A stretch of DNA of 64,000 bases from Paludibacter sp. UBA6032 (GCA_002427885.1 DIZI01000030.1:1-64000), one strand, 5' to 3'; counted from the stretch's first letter, positions 9,087 to 18,803 are shown. The notes: a model not told the origin generated them from the letters alone. Made by a program: numbers and translations.

Positions 9087-10132
9087 TAGTTCTTTTTTAA
9101 TGATTTCAAAATTTCGGTAATGGAAAACTCAGCGCTGCAGATTACTTCATCGCTTGCACCGTAAAAAATCTTTATAGTATCACCAGTCACATAATGCCCG
9201 TTGGTGAAGACCACATTTCCGAAAAATCCGGTTTGTTCGTATTCGGCTATTGGTTCCATAATAGGCTCTGTACTTCTTGCCAGTACTTTCGAAGGATCGT
9301 TTAAATCCAACAACAAAGCACCCAAACAATACCGATGGTCTTTATTGGCACCATGGTAAATCTCCAACCATCCCTCAGATGTTTTAATAGGTGCACCACC
9401 GGCACCAACACGTGCCGAATCCCAGCTTCCATCGCGGGTAATGGCTACACATTTGTGGTTTCCCCAATGTAACCGGTCCGGTGATTGAGCCAGCCAGATA
9501 TAATTCCCACCCAATTCGGGACTACTCGGACGGTGAAATGCATAATACATTCCGTTTATTTTTTCTTCAAATAGTGCGCTGTCTTTATTGTGCGGAGGGA
9601 AAATCATTCCTTTGCGGTCGAAATGCTGAAAATCTTTTGTAATGATAAGTCCGACTCCCACTGCAACTGATGAAACCTCGGTAAAGCTGAGGTAAAAACC
9701 ATCTTCCATGGTTGCCACACGGCAATCTTCAATGCCGAAAGCTTCCAGATCACCTTCCCCAAAAATGGGCGGATAAGCCGGATCTTCGTAAAAATGAATA
9801 TCATCATCACTGCAAACCAGTCGTAGATAAGATAGTGTTGTGAGGTAGTTTTTTCCCTGATAGAGGATAACACGCGGGTCAGTGGCATCCAGTTGCGGAT
9901 CGTTTTTATCAAAGCTGAGTACTTCGATTTTATTATTCTTATAAATAGGAAAACTGATTTTGTTTTCCAGTTGAGTCGGACGCTCGGCAACCCGAAGCAA
10001 GAGCCAGGTTTTTCCATTCATGCGGAAAACTCCGGGGTTGAGAAGGCAGGTAATTTCCATACCTTTTATTCCGGCTTTCAAGTCACCGGGACGTAGCAAG
10101 GGATTAGCTGTGCTTCGTTTTGCAATGTCCAT
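9086..10132 (-). CDS. GH130-family beta-mannoside phosphorylase or mannosidase
   Basis: The 348-residue protein has no signal peptide, so it acts in the cytoplasm. It shows the five-bladed GH130 pattern. NPLLRPGD is at the start, LLRVAERP lies near residue 45, and DATDPRV and FGIEDCRV follow; the Asp of IEDCRV matches the family's catalytic Asp. Further on come HNKDSALFEEKINGMYYAFHR and VGAGGAPIKTSEGWLEIYHG. The family includes mannosyl-glucose and mannooligosaccharide phosphorylases and the beta-1,2-mannosidases, which differ in whether phosphate-binding residues are kept. I cannot decide between them by eye. It is the first gene of the PUL 1 transcript and is coupled to the MFS permease by a TAATG overlap. 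Confidence 0.88.
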   Translation of the reverse strand: MDIAKRSTANPLLRPGDLKAGIKGMEITCLLNPGVFRMNGKTWLLLRVAERPTQLENKISFPIYKNNKIEVLSFDKNDPQLDATDPRVILYQGKNYLTTLSYLRLVCSDDDIHFYEDPAYPPIFGEGDLEAFGIEDCRVATMEDGFYLSFTEVSSVAVGVGLIITKDFQHFDRKGMIFPPHNKDSALFEEKINGMYYAFHRPSSPELGGNYIWLAQSPDRLHWGNHKCVAITRDGSWDSARVGAGGAPIKTSEGWLEIYHGANKDHRYCLGALLLDLNDPSKVLARSTEPIMEPIAEYEQTGFFGNVVFTNGHYVTGDTIKIFYGASDEVICSAEFSITEILKSLKKN

Positions 10133-10158
10133 AATATTTTGTTTTAAGTTTGAGACGA

Positions 10159-10166
10159 CAAATATA
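10159..10166 (-). promoter_or_regulatory. -7 box of the PUL 1 operon promoter
   Basis: On the minus strand this reads TATATTTG, a perfect TAnnTTTG Bacteroidetes -7 box, 26 bp before the GH130 start. No good -33 TTTG is visible, which is common at activator-dependent promoters. Confidence 0.55.
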
Positions 10167-10187
10167 GATTATGAACATCGGCAGCAG

Positions 10188-10264
10188 GGTATCTTTTTCC
10201 AACAAATGAGTACATTATTTTTCGCCCGGGCCGTTATGATACCTTTTTGACAAAAATAGATACC
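10188..10264. promoter_or_regulatory. Candidate operator of the PUL 1 HTCS: GATACC repeats 21 bp apart
   Basis: GATACCTT occurs at 10238-10245 and again at 10259-10266, exactly 21 bp apart in direct orientation. A third, inverted GGTATC lies at 10188-10193, 21 bp upstream of the GH130 -7 box. AraC-family dimers typically bind direct repeats two helical turns apart. The site lies between the divergent HTCS and GH130 genes. Assignment to this HTCS is an inference. Confidence 0.5.
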
Positions 10265-10295
10265 TTCATAGGAATCTATTGAACTCATAATATTG

Positions 10296-10303
10296 TATAT
10301 TTG
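10296..10303 (+). promoter_or_regulatory. -7 box of the PUL 1 HTCS promoter
   Basis: TATATTTG matches the Bacteroidetes -7 consensus TAnnTTTG perfectly and lies 28 bp before the HTCS start codon. Confidence 0.6.
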
Positions 10304-10331
10304 CGTAAGCATTTAGCAAAACAAGAATTCA

Positions 10332-13300
10332 ATGAAAAAATCCCTGCTGTATTTTTGCTTTTTATTATCGTTTTCAGCAAGCGCCGTGAACTACGATATA
10401 GTGAATCTGACGAATAATGAAGGTCTCTCCAATAGTTCCATCAATATAATAAATCAGGATTCAAGCGGTTTGCTATGGATAGGGACCTGGGACGGGTTAA
10501 ACGTTTACAACGGCCGGGAATTCAAAGTTTACAAACCCGATCCGGGCAACAACCAAAGTATCAGTAACAATATTATCCGCGATATAGTAGAAGATCATAA
10601 AAATATTCAATGGATAGCAACGGACAGGGGTATCAATCGTCTTGATAAACGGACTAATACTTTCGAACGCTTTTTTGTTGATGCCAGCAATCAAATCATC
10701 TCCAACGAACATTCTTTTTTTATAGCAAAAAACAGTTCGAATGTCATCTTTGCCGCTGTTTATGATCAGGGAATATTCTATTTTAATAAAGAGTCCCATC
10801 AATTTTTACGTCTTAATGCAGTTAAGAATCTGCGAATGAAAAAAATCTTTTTCGATTTGGATGATAATCTATGGATTTATACCGAAGATAAACTATTATT
10901 TAAGATCGTTCTTAAAAAAGGAAATTTGACTTCTCCTGAAATAGAAAATATCGTTCAGTTTCAACATTTGAAAAATATCGAGGCGGTTTTTTACCATAAA
11001 CACAATGAAATATGGTTACAGACTGCAAATGGAAAAATATATTCCTATCATATATCGGAAGGTACATTAGCCGATTATATAATCGAGAAACAAAATAAAG
11101 GTATCGTAAAAGCCATTTTGTTTACTGATGCTTATCAGTTTTGGGGAACCGAAGACGGTTTATTTCGATATGATCTGAAAACAAAACAGGTAGATCCTGT
11201 CTTGCCCAATGTATCTGTTTTATCTTTGTTTGCCGGAACACAACAAATTATATGGGTGGGGACCGATATGCAGGGTGTTTGGCAATTATCTCCCTCACGG
11301 GAGAAATTTCACTCCTACTCAACTGAAAATATCCCATCATTCGGCAACAGTGCCGTTCGTACTTTCTTCGAAGATCAAAACCGGATGTTATGGGTTGGAA
11401 CGAAAGGGAGTGGTATTTATACTTTTGCTCATAAAGGAGATAATCTGGAACCAAAATTCGTCAAGCATTTAACCACAGCGAACGGGCTTTTGAGTAATTC
11501 TGTCTTTACCATTGTAGGAGGACTGAACAATGAGTACTGGATAGGTACCGATGGACGGGGAATAAATTATTATGACACCAAATCCAACGGATTATCAACC
11601 TTGTTTGTGAGTGACAGCATGCAACGGAGTGTGAATCTCTCATCTATCTATTCCATTTTACCCTCCGGTGGAAATATCTTGTGGGTTGGAACCAGTGGAT
11701 ACGGTATGTATAAACTGGAAATTGACAGAAGCACACGGCCTTATTCCATCAAGTCATACAAACAGTACATTTTCAACAATAACCGACCATCATCACTCAG
11801 CAATAATATTGTCTATTCCATCATTCAGGATGATGACAGTCATTTATGGATTGCTACCCGTGGCGGCGGCCTGAACCGTTTCGACAGTATGACCGGGCAA
11901 TTTAAAGCTTTTCGCTTTTCGTCGGGAAATCCGGGTTCCATCAGCAGCGATGATATTCTTTGTTTGTATAAAGACAGAAAAGGATTCTTGTGGGCAGGGA
12001 CTAGTATGGGACTGAATAAACTGCTGCGATTTGATAAGGGGAATCCTGTTTTTACCCAGTTTACCGAAAAAGAAGGTATGCCAAACAACACCATCCATGG
12101 AATTCTGGAAGATAATGAGCAAAACTTATGGCTCAGCACCAATAAAGGAATTGCCAAAATGGTACACGACCGGTCAAATTACCGCATCATTTCTTATTTC
12201 AAAAAAGATGGTCTCCAAAACAACGAATTTTCGGATGGTGCTTTTTATGAAAGTCCGGTCTCTCATCAATTGTTTTTTGGAGGAATCAGTGGCTTCAACG
12301 AGTTTAATCCTCTTGAAATTAGTCACAGCAGTTATATGCCGACCTTGCTGTTGGATGCATTTTACGTAGATAATGTGGAAAAAAATATTTCGGAATATCT
12401 GAGTTTCAAAAATACAAAAGAGACTCTGCAACTGTCCTATAAAAATAAATCGTTCAGTTTCCGGTTTATACCCGTGGATTATCTTTCCGGCTCCAAATGT
12501 GAAATCTCCTACTTACTGGAAGGATATCAGAAAGACTGGATTCAACTGGGGACATCAAACACGATTGTCTTTACCAATTTACCTAAAGGCGATTATGTCT
12601 TGAAAGTGAGATGCAGTAACGCGGACAAAATATGGAGTGAAAAATACTTCACGCTTCCCATTACCATGCTTCCACCCTGGTGGACCAGCACAATAGCCTA
12701 CATTTGCTATTCGGTTTTGTTCATTCTGTTGTTTTTTATTATTCAGCGATTTGTAAAAAACCAGATTCGGGTCCGAAACAATATTCAATTTAAAGAACTT
12801 GAAAAACAGAAGATTGAAGAAATCCATCAGGCAAAATTGCGTTTTTTCACCAATATTGCACATGAGTTTTCCAATTCACTTACTTTAATTTACGGACCGT
12901 GCGAACAACTTCTGCGGACACACGCTTCGGATGATTATACCCGAAAATATGTCAACATCATAAAGTCAAACTCCGAGCGGATGCAAACGTTGATACAGCA
13001 AATGATTGATTTCCGGAAAGCCGAAACCGGGCATCTTCAACTCTCCATCGAAAAAGTCAATATTCCTGAATTAGTAAAATTTGTGTTGGAAAACTTTTTT
13101 GAAATATTGGAACAAAAGAACATTCAACTTTCGCTGACCTTTACGCCTAAAATTTTTCACTGGCAGACCGACCGCGACAGTATCGAAAAAATTATATTCA
13201 ATCTGGTGTCCAATGCAGTAAAATATACACCTGAGAATGAGCAAATAAATATTTTCGTTGAAATAATTGCCAATCGGCTTTCCATCCGTGTTACCAATAC

Positions 13301-14393
13301 AGGCGTCGGCATAAAACACGAATTTCAAAAAAGTATATTCGACAGGTTCGAAGTGTTGGATCGGTTTGAAATGCAGGTTTCAAAAGGAATAGTAACACGC
13401 AATGGTATTGGTCTGGCGCTTTGTAAAAATATTGTGGAAGTATTGGAAGGAACCATTGAAGTGGAAAGTGATGGCGAAACCTTCACCACATTTATTGTTA
13501 ATCTGCCCGAGCAATTAATGGACAAAACAGTAGAAATAAAGAGCATTAAAAGCTCTTCTTTATCTTTTCAAACGGATGAAATAAGAGAAGATGTAAAAGA
13601 TCAAATTCAAATTTCGATCCCCGATATAGAAAAAGAAGGTCTGATTTTGATTCTTGACGATGAAAAAGAAATCAGGGAATTATTGCGCGACTTTTTAGGG
13701 AACCGCTACGAGATAGCCGAAGCAGCTAACGGACGTGAAGCCATCGAATTGATGCGAGTCAGAATGCCGATGATCATTATTTGCGACATCATTATGCCGG
13801 TAATGAACGGGGTGGAATTTCTAAAAATAATGAAGGAACAGGAACTTACGCGCCATATCCCAATCATTTTACTTTCTTCGAAAAGTACCGTCGAAAATCA
13901 GATCGAAGGACTCGAAGTGGGTGCCGATGCTTATCTGAGTAAACCCTTCCATCCACGACATTTGGAAGCCATCATCGAAAGTTTGCTTAACCGCAATAAA
14001 GCGGTGTTGGATTACAGCGAATCTACTTACGCTGCTCTGGAACAGTTCGAAGGTAAACTCATTCACAAAGAAGACAAAGAATTAATGCTGCAAATTACCC
14101 GCATAATTCATCTTCAAATGGATAATGAATCCCTCACGATTGATTTCATTGCCAATGAGATGGCTATCAGTAAAATGCAACTCTACCGGAAGATGAAAGA
14201 TATTATCGGTCAAACGCCAACCGAATATATTCGTTCCATCCGGTTAAAACAAGCGGAAAAGTTACTCAAATCGACCAATAAAACCGTGCAGGAAATTATG
14301 TACAATTGCGGGTTTAATAATAAAGCCTATTTTTACCGCGAATTTGCCAAGAAATATCATCTGACACCAAAAGAATACCGGAATCAAAAATAA
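10332..14393 (+). CDS. Hybrid two-component system sensor/regulator (HTCS) of PUL 1
   Basis: HTCS proteins sense an oligosaccharide in the periplasm and activate the PUL through a fused AraC domain. This 1353-residue protein has a signal peptide. A two-bladed propeller sensor follows (about 25-690, repeated ...LWIGTWDGLNVY / WIATDRGINRLD motifs). Then come a Y_Y_Y domain (about 700-785), a membrane helix (about 790-810) and a histidine kinase with His844. The ATPase has an N-box NLVSNAVKYTP. The receiver's phospho-acceptor is Asp1152 in CDIIMP, and an AraC HTH covers about 1255-1353. The H-box reads AHEFSNSLTLI where HEFRTPLTLI is usual, and the G1 box has Asn for Asp (NTGVGI). It is divergent from GH130, so PUL 1 is its likely target. 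Confidence 0.95.
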   Translation: MKKSLLYFCFLLSFSASAVNYDIVNLTNNEGLSNSSINIINQDSSGLLWIGTWDGLNVYNGREFKVYKPDPGNNQSISNNIIRDIVEDHKNIQWIATDRGINRLDKRTNTFERFFVDASNQIISNEHSFFIAKNSSNVIFAAVYDQGIFYFNKESHQFLRLNAVKNLRMKKIFFDLDDNLWIYTEDKLLFKIVLKKGNLTSPEIENIVQFQHLKNIEAVFYHKHNEIWLQTANGKIYSYHISEGTLADYIIEKQNKGIVKAILFTDAYQFWGTEDGLFRYDLKTKQVDPVLPNVSVLSLFAGTQQIIWVGTDMQGVWQLSPSREKFHSYSTENIPSFGNSAVRTFFEDQNRMLWVGTKGSGIYTFAHKGDNLEPKFVKHLTTANGLLSNSVFTIVGGLNNEYWIGTDGRGINYYDTKSNGLSTLFVSDSMQRSVNLSSIYSILPSGGNILWVGTSGYGMYKLEIDRSTRPYSIKSYKQYIFNNNRPSSLSNNIVYSIIQDDDSHLWIATRGGGLNRFDSMTGQFKAFRFSSGNPGSISSDDILCLYKDRKGFLWAGTSMGLNKLLRFDKGNPVFTQFTEKEGMPNNTIHGILEDNEQNLWLSTNKGIAKMVHDRSNYRIISYFKKDGLQNNEFSDGAFYESPVSHQLFFGGISGFNEFNPLEISHSSYMPTLLLDAFYVDNVEKNISEYLSFKNTKETLQLSYKNKSFSFRFIPVDYLSGSKCEISYLLEGYQKDWIQLGTSNTIVFTNLPKGDYVLKVRCSNADKIWSEKYFTLPITMLPPWWTSTIAYICYSVLFILLFFIIQRFVKNQIRVRNNIQFKELEKQKIEEIHQAKLRFFTNIAHEFSNSLTLIYGPCEQLLRTHASDDYTRKYVNIIKSNSERMQTLIQQMIDFRKAETGHLQLSIEKVNIPELVKFVLENFFEILEQKNIQLSLTFTPKIFHWQTDRDSIEKIIFNLVSNAVKYTPENEQINIFVEIIANRLSIRVTNTGVGIKHEFQKSIFDRFEVLDRFEMQVSKGIVTRNGIGLALCKNIVEVLEGTIEVESDGETFTTFIVNLPEQLMDKTVEIKSIKSSSLSFQTDEIREDVKDQIQISIPDIEKEGLILILDDEKEIRELLRDFLGNRYEIAEAANGREAIELMRVRMPMIIICDIIMPVMNGVEFLKIMKEQELTRHIPIILLSSKSTVENQIEGLEVGADAYLSKPFHPRHLEAIIESLLNRNKAVLDYSESTYAALEQFEGKLIHKEDKELMLQITRIIHLQMDNESLTIDFIANEMAISKMQLYRKMKDIIGQTPTEYIRSIRLKQAEKLLKSTNKTVQEIMYNCGFNNKAYFYREFAKKYHLTPKEYRNQK

Positions 14394-14598
14394 AAATCAA
14401 TTGCCTCTTTGTTTCACAGACAGCATTTGAAATTATCCTATTGCCCGGAATTCGCAATAACATACGAACTTTTTTTAATCCGTGTTGTTATTAAATGTCG
14501 AAGATAAGATTTGCCATAATATTTTTTTAAATGAGTCAAAAAAGTTCCGATTAAATTCGGGTATCATGTTTAAGATTAAATCAATTATTTTCAGAAAA

Positions 14599-14635
14599 AA
14601 GCAGGTCTGTTCGTGAGAACCGGCCTGTTTCTTTT
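14599..14635 (+). terminator. Rho-independent terminator after the HTCS gene
   Basis: AAGCAGGTC (14599-14607) pairs with GGCCTGTTT (14622-14630) over 9 bp with two G-U pairs. A short T-rich tract CTTTT follows. It lies about 200 bp beyond the HTCS stop. Confidence 0.6.
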
Positions 14636-14786
14636 AAATGAACAGTACAAGTGAATTTAGAATTCATTCGGTATTACAGGGTAAATTTTATAAGTTTGCC
14701 ATCCCTATTTTATACCTTTTATGATTAGGCTTCAGAATATCCACACTTTAGGTAAATAAATCCACATACAGCAGGCCCTTCTGCAT

Positions 14787-14794
14787 TACATTTG
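14787..14794 (+). promoter_or_regulatory. -7 box of the pectate lyase promoter
   Basis: TACATTTG fits TAnnTTTG perfectly, 28 bp before the start codon. No clear -33 element is seen. Confidence 0.55.
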
Positions 14795-14822
14795 TACAGT
14801 CCAAAAGATCAAAATAAAAATC

Positions 14823-16394
14823 ATGAAAAAATTCTTACCCATATTCGTTTTAATCGTTCTGAGTTGTACAACAACGATTCAACAAATTTCGGCAACATCT
14901 TACTATGTTTCAGCTACAGGAACATCTTCAGGAACGGGAACAATTAACAGTCCATACAATTTTAGCACAGCCATTGGAAAAACACTTTCTGCCGGCGATT
15001 CATTGATCCTTCGGGGTGGTATGTATAATTTCAGTTCATCGCAATCATATTCCAAATCCGGAAATTCAACAAAATTCATTCATATTATCAATTACCCCGG
15101 CGAAACACCGGTATTCGATTTTCGCACACAATTGTATGGAAACCGGGGCTTCAGCCTTTCGGGAAATTATGTCCATTTGAAAGGTGTTACGCTTCAGGGT
15201 GCTGGTGACAATGGTTTTTATGTTTCAGGAAGTAATAACCTGATAGAAAATTGCAGCTCCCGTTGGAATTGCGATTCCGGATTTCAGCTAAAAGTAGGGA
15301 GTAATAACCTGGTTCTGAATTGCGATTCCTATGAAAACTTTGATTACGAAACCGGTGGAATCAGTAGTCCCGACTACGGTGGAAATGCGGATGGTTTTGC
15401 CGATAAACAATATACAAATACTGGAACTAATACCTATAAGGGTTGTCGTTCATGGAGAAATGGCGATGACGGCTGGGATAGTTATGAAAAAAACGGAAAC
15501 ACGGTTTACGATAGCTGCTGGTGTTATTCCATGTCGCCTGCTACCTTTGACATGAGCACCAACATCCGCTTCAAAACCGATAGCGCATCATGGTTCTATC
15601 AATTTAAAAGTACAAATTATGTGATTAAAAATTATGGAAACGGTAACGGATTCAAATTGGGAGGAAATTATACCGCCAACAATGCAACATTAAACAATTG
15701 TGTTTCGGTTGGTAATCCGGTAAAAGGCTTTGATCAGAACAATAACAATGGTATAATGACTATTTACAATTGTACCAGTTACAACAACGGATATAATTAT
15801 GGATTTTCCAACAGCTCATACGGCACGCTGATTATCAAAAACTGTGCATCATTGACCTCTGCCAAATCAAACACCTTAAATTGTAAATCGGTTACACAGG
15901 CTTACAATACCTGGAATAACGGATTTTCATGCGTTTCCACAGACTTCGTAAGTTTAGACAAGACTCAAATGTTGAATGACCGCCAAAGCGATGGTTCTTT
16001 GCCAGAAATAACGCTGTTACACTTAACATCCACGAGTGGAATGATAGATAAAGGAACAAATGTTGGATTTTCATACTTGGGAAGTGCTCCCGATCTGGGT
16101 GCATTTGAGTATTCCATTACGAATGCCATTCAACAAACTTTCTCAAATGGAAGTGTAAAAATATATCCCAACCCTGTGAACGAAAAAGCAATTATTTCGC
16201 TCAATGCCCCGTCGAATGATGCTCTGACTATTCAGCTTTTTGATATGACCGGACGAATAATGCTTAGCCGGAACGCGACTGTTGTGGCTGGTTATAATGA
16301 GATCGAAGTCAATACAGAATTCTTGAGTAAAGGGAATTATGTCTGTAAAATACAAGGTAGAGAAATGAACATTCGGTTTAAACTGACAAAATAA
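14823..16394 (+). CDS. Secreted PL9 pectate lyase with T9SS sorting tail
   Basis: PL9 enzymes cleave homogalacturonan by Ca-dependent beta-elimination. The 523-residue product has a signal peptide ending about ISATS and a right-handed parallel beta-helix (about 25-430). The PL9 active-site motifs are all present. GGNADGFADK (about 186-195) and NGDDGWDSYEK (about 212-222) carry the Ca-binding aspartates. NGNGFKLGG (about 275-283) carries the Lys that acts as the Bronsted base in characterised PL9 enzymes. Residues about 440-523 are a T9SS type-A tail (VKIYPNPVNEKAIISL ... GNYVCKI), so the protein should be exported to or past the cell surface. It has its own promoter and is not part of a SusCD operon. 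Confidence 0.9.
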   Translation: MKKFLPIFVLIVLSCTTTIQQISATSYYVSATGTSSGTGTINSPYNFSTAIGKTLSAGDSLILRGGMYNFSSSQSYSKSGNSTKFIHIINYPGETPVFDFRTQLYGNRGFSLSGNYVHLKGVTLQGAGDNGFYVSGSNNLIENCSSRWNCDSGFQLKVGSNNLVLNCDSYENFDYETGGISSPDYGGNADGFADKQYTNTGTNTYKGCRSWRNGDDGWDSYEKNGNTVYDSCWCYSMSPATFDMSTNIRFKTDSASWFYQFKSTNYVIKNYGNGNGFKLGGNYTANNATLNNCVSVGNPVKGFDQNNNNGIMTIYNCTSYNNGYNYGFSNSSYGTLIIKNCASLTSAKSNTLNCKSVTQAYNTWNNGFSCVSTDFVSLDKTQMLNDRQSDGSLPEITLLHLTSTSGMIDKGTNVGFSYLGSAPDLGAFEYSITNAIQQTFSNGSVKIYPNPVNEKAIISLNAPSNDALTIQLFDMTGRIMLSRNATVVAGYNEIEVNTEFLSKGNYVCKIQGREMNIRFKLTK

Positions 16395-16410
16395 TTCAGT
16401 GATCAAAAAA

Positions 16411-16454
16411 AATGACAGAAGGAGAAGTTTATGCGAACTTCTCCTTCTGTCATT
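16411..16454. terminator. Bidirectional terminator between convergent lyase and GH3 genes
   Basis: A perfect 19-bp stem (AATGACAGAAGGAGAAGTT at 16411-16429, partner at 16436-16454) closes a six-base loop. On the minus strand the right side ends in a run of eight T, so it should end the GH3 transcript strongly. On the plus strand only TTCTC follows. Confidence 0.8.
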
Positions 16455-16498
16455 TCTCACAGAATGCAATCTGAAGTCGTGGCTCCGACCAAAAAATT

Positions 16499-18703
16499 TT
16501 ATTGCACCTGAATTGCAACTTTACTTTTCACATCCGCCGATGATGAAGCATTGCACAACACGAATTCTCCCGGTTCAACGGTCCAACTTTGAGTTGCTTC
16601 GTTGTAAAAAGCAAGGTCTTTTACTTTTATTTCCATTTCCACAGTTTGTGTTTCGCCGGCTTTCAGGAATACTTTTTTGAATGCCTTCAACTCTTTTTCC
16701 GGACGCATTACCGAGGCTTTGGGTTGCGAGGTATAAACCTGCACTGCTTCCGCACCATCAACTTTGCCTGTGTTTTTCAAAGTAAACGATACACGGATGG
16801 CTTCGTCAGGTGAGTATGTTTTCTTATCGGTGGCAATCTTGCCATACTCAAAAGTGGTATAGGATAATCCATAACCAAATGCAAACTGAGGTTTAATCTT
16901 TTTGGTATCGAACCAACGGTACCCCACCAGTATATCTTCTTTGTAATACTCGTTGATGCTGTCGCCCGGATACGAAAGTTTCCCAAACGAATGAGCTGCA
17001 TTATCTTCCAGTTTTACAGGGAATGAAAAAGGCAATTTACCCGAAGGATTTGTTTCTCCGCATAGTACATTGGCAATGGCATTTCCACCTTCGGAACCCA
17101 AATACCATGCCTGTACAATGGCAGGTACATCTTTTACCCAGGGCATTGCAACAGCATTTCCACTTATCAGAATCACCGCCACATTTTTATTTACTTTCAG
17201 AATGGCTTCAATCAGTTTATCCTGTCCGAAAGGCAAACCGTAGGATTTGCGGTCACCACCTTCAGCATCTTGAAAATGATTTTTATTCAATCCTCCGATA
17301 AAACAGACCACATCGGCATTTTTTGCCGTTTCAACCGCTGCATTGAACAAAGAATCGGTATTCATTTTCGATGGTTCTTCACGGTCGTACAACGAAGGAC
17401 CGGAAGCATAACCCATACTATACACAATATGCTCTTTACCATAGCGTGCAACTAAGCCTTCCAAAGGAGAAACTTCGTATTTTACCTTCAAGGTCGAAGA
17501 TCCTCCACCTTCGGTCACACTTCGGGTTGCATTTTCTCCGATAACGGCAATTTTCTGATATTTTCCGGTTGGAACCGGGAAAAACTGTCTGTCGTTTTTC
17601 AATAAAACAATTCCTTCTTCGGCAACTTTCAGTGCCGTCGAGCTATGATCGGGGCACACAAAACGTCCATAAGGGCGATTGGGCATCATGGCCGTACGGA
17701 AGATTAATCGCAGAATGCGGCTTGCTTTATCATTTAAAACCGAAACCGGAACTTCTCCTGTTTTCAGTAAGGCGAGAAATGGTTTCGCCAGGTAATAATC
17801 TTCATACCCAAATTTTGCTTTTGAACTCAAACCGTTGGTATAACTTCCCATTTCAATGTCAAGCCCGTTCAAAGCGGCTTGTTTTGTATCGTGTGCACCA
17901 CCCCAGTCGGTAACAACAACACCATCGAACTTCCAGTTGCCTTTCAGAATTTTATTCAACAACAAATCGTTGTGACAGCAATGTTCCCCGCGCAATTGAT
18001 TGTAAGAACCCATTATAGACCAGACATGTCCTTCTTCCACCGCCGCTTTGAAAGCCGGTAAATAAATTTCGTGCAACGCCCTGTCACTAAGGTTTACATT
18101 GATATGACCGCGCCACTCTTCCTGATTATTGAGTGCAAAATGTTTTACGCAAGCGGAAACGCCGTTTTGTTGAACACCCTGAATATATGGGACAACCATT
18201 TGCGAAGCTAAATAAGGATCTTCTCCCATATATTCAAAATTACGACCGTTCATTGGCGTACGGTAAATATTCACTCCCGGTCCCAACAGAATATCTTTCC
18301 TGCGATAACGGGCTTCTTCACCGATTGCTACACCATATGCATGCGAAAGTTCCGGATTAAAGGTGGCGGCCAGACAGGTTAATGCCGGATAAGCCGTACA
18401 TGAATCGTTTGTCCAACCGGCAGCACTCCATGAATCCCACAAGATTTCTTCCCGCACCCCATGCGGACCGTCGCTCATCCAGATTTCCGGAATGCCCAAA
18501 CGGGGAACACCGTGTGAACTGAACTTGGATTGTGCATGACACAACTCCACTTTTTCTTCCATTGGCATGCGTGACAATGCATCTTCCACCCGTTTTTCTA
18601 CCGGCTGATTGTTATCTAAATAAATCGGATTCATATTCTGTGCACTGGTTTGAAGTACGGTTCCTGCTATCAGACAAAGCAGGGTTGTTTTAAGTTTTTT
18701 CAT
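16499..18703 (-). CDS. GH3 beta-glucosidase-type exo-hydrolase (PUL 2)
   Basis: GH3 enzymes remove terminal beta-linked glucose or xylose. This 734-residue exported protein has a signal peptide ending about TSAQN. The N-terminal TIM-like domain has VPRLGIPEIWMSDGPHGVR, KHFALNNQE and the nucleophile Asp266 in VVTDWGGAHD. An alpha/beta sandwich follows from about 350 (EEGIVLLKNDRQFFP, GGGSSTLK). The Fn3-like C-terminal domain holds FGYGLSYTTFEYG and VQVYTSQPKAS. In a xyloglucan pathway it would cleave glucose from unsubstituted ends. It forms its own transcription unit with the shared PUL 2 element upstream. Confidence 0.92.
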   Translation of the reverse strand: MKKLKTTLLCLIAGTVLQTSAQNMNPIYLDNNQPVEKRVEDALSRMPMEEKVELCHAQSKFSSHGVPRLGIPEIWMSDGPHGVREEILWDSWSAAGWTNDSCTAYPALTCLAATFNPELSHAYGVAIGEEARYRRKDILLGPGVNIYRTPMNGRNFEYMGEDPYLASQMVVPYIQGVQQNGVSACVKHFALNNQEEWRGHINVNLSDRALHEIYLPAFKAAVEEGHVWSIMGSYNQLRGEHCCHNDLLLNKILKGNWKFDGVVVTDWGGAHDTKQAALNGLDIEMGSYTNGLSSKAKFGYEDYYLAKPFLALLKTGEVPVSVLNDKASRILRLIFRTAMMPNRPYGRFVCPDHSSTALKVAEEGIVLLKNDRQFFPVPTGKYQKIAVIGENATRSVTEGGGSSTLKVKYEVSPLEGLVARYGKEHIVYSMGYASGPSLYDREEPSKMNTDSLFNAAVETAKNADVVCFIGGLNKNHFQDAEGGDRKSYGLPFGQDKLIEAILKVNKNVAVILISGNAVAMPWVKDVPAIVQAWYLGSEGGNAIANVLCGETNPSGKLPFSFPVKLEDNAAHSFGKLSYPGDSINEYYKEDILVGYRWFDTKKIKPQFAFGYGLSYTTFEYGKIATDKKTYSPDEAIRVSFTLKNTGKVDGAEAVQVYTSQPKASVMRPEKELKAFKKVFLKAGETQTVEMEIKVKDLAFYNEATQSWTVEPGEFVLCNASSSADVKSKVAIQVQ

Positions 18704-18803
18704 TTTGAGATTAAGATTGCAATTTATTTTACTTGAGATTCATCGATATTTGAAACTGATATTAATTATTGCTGCCAAAAAAGCAATATCATTTAACTGT
18801 ATG

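Larger units (their letters stand above)
14394..14822. other. Intergenic region between the HTCS and pectate lyase genes
   Basis: These 429 bp hold no credible gene. They contain a hairpin terminator at 14599-14635 and the promoter of the pectate lyase gene near 14787. The first 200 bp after the HTCS stop are AT-rich with no recognisable structure. Confidence 0.6.
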
